DNA of 60,870 bases, taken from a virus. Shown one piece after another: positions 56,012 through 60,870 of this stretch. The position numbers and the translations under genes are program-made. Below the pieces are notes generated by a model. The model was not told where the DNA came from. It searched no databases and was given only the letters and a program-made list of their open reading frames with translations. The stretch spans positions 1 to 60,870 of IMG/VR virus record IMGVR_UViG_3300045119_000559; one strand, written 5' to 3'. How positions within the stretch are numbered: the first letter of the stretch is position 1; each line of letters opens with the position of its first letter.

Positions 56012-56233
56012 ATGAACGGGTGCAGTTACCAAGGTAACAACACGTATCAGTGCTCTGGCAACATCGGCAACGGCACTGGCGTTGTGGTCTTCGAGACCAC
56101 GAAGTGGGCCAGCGATTCCGTCTACCTCGGCGAGACAGCCATTCTCCTCGGCATCGCCATCTGCCTCGTCACCGCCGCCCGCATCGCCTGGGTCAATCAG
56201 GCGAAGCTCTTTGGCCCCAGGGGCCGCCGCTGA
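56012..56233 (+). CDS. small single-pass membrane protein
   Basis: 73 aa. Polar N-terminus MNGCSYQGNNTYQCSGNIGN with a Cys pair, then a helix YLGETAILLGIAICLVTAARI and basic end. Its stop overlaps the tatA start (TGATG), so both are made together. Function unknown. Confidence 0.55.
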   Translation: MNGCSYQGNNTYQCSGNIGNGTGVVVFETTKWASDSVYLGETAILLGIAICLVTAARIAWVNQAKLFGPRGRR

Positions 56234-56445
56234 TGGGTGCATTCAGCCTCACGCATTGGCTCCTCGTCGCCGGGGCGGTGATGTTGCTGTTCGGCGGCGG
56301 CAGGATATTCACCCGGACAATGGGCGACCTCGGGCAGGGGCTACGCCAGTTCAAGTCCGGCATGACGGAGGCGCTGGGGCCTACGGCCCCACCCACAGCG
56401 AAGTTGCCTCCGAAGGAGGACGAAGATGACGACCTCGATGCATAG
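56233..56445 (+). CDS. tatA: TatA/E-like twin-arginine translocase subunit
   Basis: 70 aa. MGAFSLTHWLLVAGAVMLLF forms the short membrane helix, FGG is the hinge, and MGDLGQGLRQFKSGMTEALG the amphipathic helix; the tail is acidic (KEDEDDDLDA). This is the full TatA architecture; the usual LPEL after the hinge is replaced by IFTRT. TatA forms the pore that moves folded proteins over the inner membrane. No TatB or TatC is seen, so it would act with the host's. The next gene starts inside its end and carries an Arg-pair leader. Confidence 0.75.
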   Translation: MGAFSLTHWLLVAGAVMLLFGGGRIFTRTMGDLGQGLRQFKSGMTEALGPTAPPTAKLPPKEDEDDDLDA

Positions 56446-56944
56446 CACCCTGCTGCGTCCGAGCCGCCGTGGCATCATCGGTGCCCTGGGCGCCCTGTTC
56501 GCCGCCCCTGCCATCGTACGAGCCGCGTCCTTGGACGCCCTGCGCGGCGTGCCGTACGGCCTCGGTGCCGATGGCACCCTCGCGCCCATCACGCAGGGCT
56601 ACGCGACGGAGTCGCTCGACTACGAGTATTGGGTCTCCATGGGCGGCACCATCGTGCGTCGCAGTGCTCGCGACATCCTCGCCGCGCCTGCGGGCACGTA
56701 CCAACCTTGGCTTGGCATCAATGATACGCATATTGGTTCCAGCATAGCCTTCCGCCCTACCGACGGACAAAAGAAGGGTCTGTCATTCGCGTATGACAAG
56801 ACTACGCGCAGCTTGCAGATCATTAACTTCGACGACCCCCTTGCGCGCGATCCGGTCATTCTGCGGCTTCGCCAAGAGCAGGACGACTTACGCCAGCGCC
56901 TACAGCGGGCACAACTCGCGACGGGAGATGTACTTTATGGCTGA
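56426..56944 (+). CDS. Tat-leader protein, unknown function
   Basis: 172 aa, ATG with AAGGAGG 6 nt upstream, overlapping tatA by 20 nt. N-terminus RPSRRGIIGALGALFAAPAI and VRA-A is a twin-arginine-type leader, the same kind as in the pseudogene at 42072. The rest has beta parts (LDYEYWVSMGGTIVRR) and a helical C-terminus RLRQEQDDLRQRLQRAQL. Likely exported via TatA; function unknown. Confidence 0.65.
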   Translation: MTTSMHSTLLRPSRRGIIGALGALFAAPAIVRAASLDALRGVPYGLGADGTLAPITQGYATESLDYEYWVSMGGTIVRRSARDILAAPAGTYQPWLGINDTHIGSSIAFRPTDGQKKGLSFAYDKTTRSLQIINFDDPLARDPVILRLRQEQDDLRQRLQRAQLATGDVLYG

Positions 56945-57221
56945 TGCATCCGCCACATCTGCACTCGACGGCCCCGCCGCCTTGGCGCAGGCCGATGCAC
57001 AATCCCTAGAGGAACTTTTCTCCCGCGATCCCTTCGAGATGGCTGCGGAGGACAGCGCGGCGCAAAGCGCCGGCACCGCGCCTCGCAACTTCCCGGCCAT
57101 CGTCGCGGCGTTGCGGCGCCAGCGCTCCGCGTGGAAGATCGCCGAGACCCAGGGTGCGAAGCAGGGCAAGGCTAAGGCCCCGAAGGCCTCCGTGTCGCTC
57201 GCGGACCTCGGGCTAGAGTAG
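56937..57221 (+). CDS. hypothetical protein ending SLADLGLE
   Basis: 94 aa. Acidic N-terminal part, then SLEELFSRDPFEMAAED and FPAIVAALRRQRSAWKIAET; a known unknown phage family has LDELFSRDPxxLxxEDIxxIVxxLRxxRxxW. Ends KASVSLADLGLE (see also 49073 and 53661). Function unknown. Confidence 0.6.
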   Translation: MADASATSALDGPAALAQADAQSLEELFSRDPFEMAAEDSAAQSAGTAPRNFPAIVAALRRQRSAWKIAETQGAKQGKAKAPKASVSLADLGLE

Positions 57222-57226
57222 CGCCG

Positions 57227-57361
57227 ATGCAAACGTGGCAATGGGTGCTTCTCGGCATCGCCCAATTGGGGCAGTTCGCCGTCGCCGCACATTGCGTCTA
57301 TGACGAGTACTGGCTTGCCCCGCGCCGCCGCATCGCGCGCATTGCCAAGGTGTTCGAATGA
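57227..57361 (+). CDS. 44-aa membrane protein
   Basis: MQTWQWVLLGIAQLGQFAVA then AHCVYDEYWLAPRRRIARIA. One helix and a basic cytoplasmic tail. Overlaps the nuclease gene by 4 nt. Function unknown. Confidence 0.5.
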   Translation: MQTWQWVLLGIAQLGQFAVAAHCVYDEYWLAPRRRIARIAKVFE

Positions 57362-58353
57362 CCGCTGCAGCCGCGATGCAAGCGCCCGAGTCACCGGGCA
57401 TCGTCAATTCGTCATTCTCGCGCGTGCTGCCGCGCCTGCAGCTAGCATGGGACAGCACCTCCATCGGGGCGCTTAAGACCTGCCCGGAGTTCTACCACCT
57501 GAGCATCGTGGAGGGCTACCAGCCGCGCTTGCAGTCGCCTCATCTGACGTTCGGTATCCTTGTGCATCAGGCGAAGGAGACATACGACCGCCAGCGCGCC
57601 AGCGGCGCCGACCACGATGCCGCTGTGCTCGCCGTCGTGCAGCACCTCATGTGCGCAACGTGGGACCGCGAGCGCAAGCGCCCGTGGGCCAGCGGCGACG
57701 AGAATAAGAACCGCTATACCCTGTTGCGCACCGTGGTGTGGTACTTCGAGGAGTACAAGGACGATCCCATCCGCACGGTGCAGTTTGCGAATGGCAAGCC
57801 CGCGGTGGAACTGTCATTCTCGTTCGAGAGTGGCATCACCGCCAACACCGGCGAGCCCTACCTGCTGTGCGGCCACATCGACCGAGTGGGCGCCCTGAAC
57901 GACAAACTCTACGGCTGCGACGTGAAGACCTCGAAGTACGAACTCAACGCACGGTGGGTCGCGCAGTTTAGCCCGCACAATCAGTTCACCCTCTACGCCT
58001 TCGCCCTGCGGGTGTTCTACCAGCTGCCCGTGCAAGGGTTCATCGTCGATGGCGCGCAGGTGCTCGTGACTCTGTCGCGCTTCGGACGGGAGTTCATCCC
58101 GAGGGCGGAATCGCAGCTGGAGGAATGGTTTAGGGGCTTCGCGGTGTTGGTTCGGCAGGCCGAAGGCTACGCCCGCGATGGCTTCTGGCCCCTCAACGAG
58201 ACTTCTTGCGACAAATTCATGACCGCAGACGGCCGAGGTGGCTGCCCATTCCGCACCGTGTGCGCCCGGCCCCCTGAGGCCCGCGCCGCATGGTTGAAGA
58301 GCGACTTCGTGCGTAGGGTGTGGGACCCGCTGCAGGTGCGAGGGGATGTATGA
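57358..58353 (+). CDS. RecB/Cas4-like PD-(D/E)xK nuclease
   Basis: 331 aa. STSIGALKTCPEFYHLSIVE, then LLCGHIDRVGALNDKLYGCD with VKTSK (GxxDR...DxK core), SPHNQFTLYAFALRVFY. Cys44 and a C-terminal GGCPFRTVCARP give four-Cys cluster candidates like those of Cas4/AddB. The family trims DNA ends. It is followed by the Sak4-like and SSB-like genes, a recombination set. Confidence 0.8.
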   Translation: MTAAAAMQAPESPGIVNSSFSRVLPRLQLAWDSTSIGALKTCPEFYHLSIVEGYQPRLQSPHLTFGILVHQAKETYDRQRASGADHDAAVLAVVQHLMCATWDRERKRPWASGDENKNRYTLLRTVVWYFEEYKDDPIRTVQFANGKPAVELSFSFESGITANTGEPYLLCGHIDRVGALNDKLYGCDVKTSKYELNARWVAQFSPHNQFTLYAFALRVFYQLPVQGFIVDGAQVLVTLSRFGREFIPRAESQLEEWFRGFAVLVRQAEGYARDGFWPLNETSCDKFMTADGRGGCPFRTVCARPPEARAAWLKSDFVRRVWDPLQVRGDV

Positions 58354-58556
58354 CCACTATCAACGCCGTGCAAATCTACGTCCCGGAGGACTGTCGGCAC
58401 GGTCTGTGCGACTGCGCCAGCGCGAAGGAGTGCAAGTTTCCGCGCTGCGACAATTGCGACGAAATCCTCGACGCCAATGGCAAGTGGATCGACGACAATC
58501 AGTACCACGGTGAGGAACCGCTGCATTGCCCAGACTGTGGAGCACCGCTGAAATGA
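58350..58556 (+). CDS. zinc-ribbon-like small protein
   Basis: 68 aa. CRHGLCDCASAKECKFPRCD and CDEIL with HCPDCGAPLK: two pairs of CxxC-type knuckles. ATG overlaps the nuclease stop. Typical of phage recombination operons; no function known. Confidence 0.6.
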   Translation: MTTINAVQIYVPEDCRHGLCDCASAKECKFPRCDNCDEILDANGKWIDDNQYHGEEPLHCPDCGAPLK

Positions 58557-58813
58557 GTGTCGATCTCTGGTGGCAGCACGACGAGCATAGCAAGTACGAA
58601 TATCTCCACGCTGGTTGCTGCCCAAACCACATCGGATGGATCGAACGCAGCAGCAGTGGCAAAACGATGCTCATGGTACTCGATCTCCCAGGTGTAGCGT
58701 TGCGGAAATCTTACCTGCCGCCTGCGGAGGCCCGCGTGGAGATGGAGCGCGCCGCGGGAGACTGGTTCGACTTTGCCTGCACCAACCGCCCTGCAACAGA
58801 GGACGCCACATAG
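58553..58813 (+). CDS. hypothetical protein
   Basis: 86 aa. MSVDLWWQHDEHSKYEYLHA with HAGCCPNHIGW; then KTMLMVLDLPGVALRKSYL. Unknown. Start overlaps the zinc-ribbon stop and end overlaps the ATPase GTG. Confidence 0.55.
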   Translation: MSVDLWWQHDEHSKYEYLHAGCCPNHIGWIERSSSGKTMLMVLDLPGVALRKSYLPPAEARVEMERAAGDWFDFACTNRPATEDAT

Positions 58814-59721
58814 TGCCCAACATCGCGCAGCACCCGAGCGCCCGCTCGACGAAGCTCCTCCTCATCGGCGAGAGCGGCAGCGGCAAGACCGGCGGGCTGT
58901 GCAGCCTCGCCGCGGCGGGATATCGCCTGCGCATACAGGACTTCGACAACGGCACAGAGATAATGCGCAATTACCTCCTCGGCGACACGGCATATGTCAA
59001 GCAGTGCCCCGGTGTTGCCGCCAACGTCGAGTACGTCACCCTCACCGACCCAATGCGCAACATCGGCGGGCAGATATCGCCGCTGAGGGCCACCGCATGG
59101 CAACACGCGACGCAGCTGCTGATGCATTGGCGTTACTGGCTCGCCGCCGATGGCACCGTGCTGTGGGACAAGCCCAAGGACGATGCAGGAGCCACGCTCG
59201 TCGATCTTGGAAAGATCGTCGATTGGACCGAGCAGGACGTGCTCGTCATCGACACCCTCACCGGCGCCGCCAGCGCCGCCCTGAACTTCCACCTGCAGAT
59301 GAACGGCAAGCTCGGGCAGGCCAGGACGAGCAACGAGATAAGGCGGGATATTGGTGCGGCGCAGGGGCACATTCGCAAGTTGCTCGAACTCCTATACGAC
59401 GAAAGCATCAAGTGCAATGTCATCGTCAACAGCCATGTAACAACCGTCACCGAGAGTGGCTTGTCACCGCAGAGCGAGGACGCGAAGGACGAGCGCGACA
59501 CGGCGCGGGGGTTCCCCTCTGCCATCGGCCGGGCACTTTCACCACTGATACCCCGGTACTTCAACAGCGTGCTGGAGGCCGACACCGTCGGCTCCCGCCA
59601 CATCATCCGCACCGTGACGCGCAGCAGCGTCCTGTGCAAGACCGCTGCGCCGACCAAGGTCAAAGCAGAGTACGACCTGGCGAACGGGCTGGCGGAGTAC
59701 TTCAAGGCGGTGCGGGCATGA
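58813..59721 (+). CDS. Sak4-like RecA-fold ATPase
   Basis: 302 aa from GTG 58813. P-loop LIGESGSGKTGGLCSLAAAG, Walker B VLVIDTLTGAASAALNFHL, then QGHIRKLLELLYDESIKCNV and IVNSHVTTVTESG, the order of AAA_24 phage ATPases. Sak4 proteins work with an SSB in annealing. Its neighbours, RecB-like and SSB-like, support this. Confidence 0.78.
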   Translation: MPNIAQHPSARSTKLLLIGESGSGKTGGLCSLAAAGYRLRIQDFDNGTEIMRNYLLGDTAYVKQCPGVAANVEYVTLTDPMRNIGGQISPLRATAWQHATQLLMHWRYWLAADGTVLWDKPKDDAGATLVDLGKIVDWTEQDVLVIDTLTGAASAALNFHLQMNGKLGQARTSNEIRRDIGAAQGHIRKLLELLYDESIKCNVIVNSHVTTVTESGLSPQSEDAKDERDTARGFPSAIGRALSPLIPRYFNSVLEADTVGSRHIIRTVTRSSVLCKTAAPTKVKAEYDLANGLAEYFKAVRA

Positions 59722-59963
59722 GCGCAAGCGCAGACATGGACGCTGACATCCGCGCGGTGAAGATCAAGTACTTCGGGCAATGCCCTGAGTACAAGTCGCA
59801 CGACGAAGGGGTGTTTGTGCTGGGCATGGTGACATGTTTTCTCATCTGTGCCGTGGGAGCAGTAATCATCAACTACCTTGCCGCAAGCAACTCGACCAGC
59901 GATATGATCAAGCACGGCTGTGGATCGTGGGCTCCGACAGGGCAATGGACATGGACGAGATAG
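59718..59963 (+). CDS. hypothetical membrane protein
   Basis: 81 aa. MSASADMDADIRAVKIKYFG, then helix VFVLGMVTCFLICAVGAVII; polar end CGSWAPTGQWTWTR. Overlaps the Sak4-like stop by 4 nt. A GCGCGC-TTT-GCGCGC hairpin and CCGCC-TAGA-GGCGG follow before the SSB-like gene. Unknown. Confidence 0.5.
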   Translation: MSASADMDADIRAVKIKYFGQCPEYKSHDEGVFVLGMVTCFLICAVGAVIINYLAASNSTSDMIKHGCGSWAPTGQWTWTR

Positions 59964-60027
59964 CGCGCTTTGCGCGCCACCGAGGCACCGCCTAGAGGCG
60001 GAGCATTCACCGTAACGTCAACCTCAT

Positions 60028-60042
60028 AAAGGACCAAGCAAA
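60028..60042 (+). promoter_or_regulatory. ribosome-binding site of the SSB-like gene
   Basis: AAAGGACCAAGCA then AA and ATGGCT; same 13 bases as before the endolysin at 8043. Suggests strong translation. Confidence 0.65.
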
Positions 60043-60498
60043 ATGGCTGTAGACTTCAAAATGCTGCTCGCTCGCAATCCCTCCGACGCTAAGCGCCCCC
60101 CGACGCTCCCCGCCGGCACGTACTACGGCGTCATCACGGCGTTCAAGTTCCAGGAGTCCAAGTGGGACAACCAGGACACCGGGGACAAGGACGCGCAGGT
60201 GCGCTACACGATCAAGAACCTCGAACCCGGCGAGGACATCCAGGCGACGCCGCAGTTGCTCGAAGGCATCGACCTCGCGAAGCGCCAGACGCAGGCCGAC
60301 CTGCCGCTGAGCGGCGGCAACGAGTACGTCACGAAGATGTTCCTCGAGTCCTTGGGCATCACGGCTGCGTCGTGGGGCGAAGCCTGCCCCGAAGCGCAAG
60401 GCAAGGCCGTCATGTTTGACGGAGTGCAGCGGATGAATAAGAACGACCCGAGCGCGCCGTTCTTCGACGTACGGAATTTGCGAGCGCGCCCTGCGTAG
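60043..60498 (+). CDS. SSB-like / DUF669-type ssDNA-binding protein
   Basis: 151 aa. MAVDFKMLLARNPSDAKRPP, LPAGTYYGVITAFKFQESKW, AQVRYTIKNLEPGEDIQATP and YVTKMFLESLGITAASWGEA. OB-like strand pattern and helix like the phage proteins that accompany Sak4 recombinases. Strong RBS. Presumed to coat ssDNA. Confidence 0.7.
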   Translation: MAVDFKMLLARNPSDAKRPPTLPAGTYYGVITAFKFQESKWDNQDTGDKDAQVRYTIKNLEPGEDIQATPQLLEGIDLAKRQTQADLPLSGGNEYVTKMFLESLGITAASWGEACPEAQGKAVMFDGVQRMNKNDPSAPFFDVRNLRARPA

Positions 60499-60517
60499 CG
60501 CCCGCAACGAGAGTGGT

Positions 60518-60659
60518 GCGGTTCAATTCCGCCTCGGTGACTGAGATCAGGTGAGTAATAGGGTTCGAATCCCTCCCATGCGCGAGCATGGTTCCATTGC
60601 CCGCGCGGAGGCGGGAGTCTGACGGCTTGGCGGTTGCTGACAAGTGCAAGGAACCGCCA
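60518..60659 (+). ncRNA. string of hairpins, candidate structured RNA
   Basis: GCGG-TTCAATT-CCGC (60518-60532), AGGG-TTCGAAT-CCCT (60560-60574), CCATGC-GCGA-GCATGG with a GNRA loop (60576-60591), CCCGC-6-GCGGG (60600-60615), TGGCGGTT-16-AACCGCCA (60628-60659). The first two look like tRNA T-arms, but no tRNA can be folded. Lies in the 169-nt space before the last gene, which has no other gene. Confidence 0.45.
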
Positions 60660-60667
60660 CTAACATC

Positions 60668-60870
60668 GTGGAGCCCTTCGTGCCGTCCGTCCCGCCCGCC
60701 CTTGGCCGCCGCTACAGCCAGATCTTCTGGTTCGTGGCCCTCTCGCCAAGCGGCGTCATGAAGGCCCAGATATACGATATGCTCTACGCCGACGATGCAG
60801 ACGGCGGTCCCGACACTCGGTGCATTGACACCTACATCTCGCAACTCAACACCATGCTTCGCCAGCACGG
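60668..60870 (+). CDS. probable winged-helix regulator (3' partial)
   Basis: Open from GTG 60668 to the window end (67 codons seen). LSPSGVMKAQIYDMLYADDA and DTRCIDTYISQLNTMLRQHG resemble the DNA-binding domain of OmpR/CtrA-type regulators (xxLYxxDxDGGPxxxxIDxxIxxLRxxL). The rest is outside. It could control the early or late genes. Confidence 0.5.
   Translation, partial: MEPFVPSVPPALGRRYSQIFWFVALSPSGVMKAQIYDMLYADDADGGPDTRCIDTYISQLNTMLRQH

Noticed and set aside
60500-60600. tRNA gene
   Set aside because: Two T-arm-like hairpins, but no acceptor stem, D-arm or anticodon arm can be paired on either strand.
1-60870. Temperate lifestyle genes
   Set aside because: No integrase, CI-type repressor or attachment site was recognised; the genome beyond the window could still hold them.

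Overview
The window is one contiguous stretch of a tailed-phage genome (GC-rich, almost no spacer DNA, start and stop codons overlapping as ATGA/GTGA/TGATG at most junctions). The first gene is cut off at its 5' end and the last at its 3' end, so the genome is longer than the window. The virion genes are of the P22 (podovirus) type: coat protein, portal, scaffold, and tail genes in the P22 order gp4 - gp10 - (gp26 slot) - gp14-like - gp7 - gp20 - gp16. The host was probably an alphaproteobacterium of the Hyphomicrobiales. This is inferred from a phage-borne outer-membrane protein with the AADLxVKAP start typical of that order, from a DUF3309-like peptide, and from codon use. No integrase, excisionase, lysogeny repressor, RNA polymerase, CRISPR array or complete tRNA was found.

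Layout. (1) 1-8997, rightward: ParB-methyltransferase, HNH endonuclease, nucleotide metabolism (dNMP kinase, MazG-like, deoxyribosyltransferase-like), a DNA polymerase A split over two genes, a DUF3987-like ATPase and a GH25 endolysin. (2) 8967-42999, leftward: the structural operon, read from TerS-like (42.1 kb) through a nuclease, tail fibre, O-antigen-ligase-like protein, TerL, portal, ADP-ribosyltransferase-like protein, scaffold, coat, gp4-like, a block of exported proteins, gp10-like, ejection proteins and more exported fibre-like proteins. (3) 43.1-46.05 kb, leftward: small unknown genes, most with their own strong promoter, plus a 770-nt non-coding stretch with iteron-like repeats, an AT-rich patch and perfect hairpins. 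(4) 46.1 kb to the end, rightward: early genes (DUF2786, HIRAN, SF1 helicase, GHKL-like ATPase, RHH regulator, TatA, Tat-leader protein) and a recombination set (RecB-like nuclease, Sak4-like ATPase, SSB-like protein).

Transcription diverges at 46.05-46.11 kb, between two promoters, and converges at about 8.98 kb. Ten promoters share TTGACA (or close), a 17-nt spacer ending in GTGN, and TATANT.

The most unusual features are: a UDG-exonuclease-polymerase cut between ExoII and ExoIII with another gene in the gap; a Tat-type leader joined to permuted, frameshifted coat-protein segments; a phage TatA next to a Tat-leader protein; a block of signal-peptide-bearing, cysteine-rich, tail-like proteins inside the P22-type tail operon; a candidate origin at 44.3-44.5 kb; and a perfect three-way-junction element at 43.44 kb.
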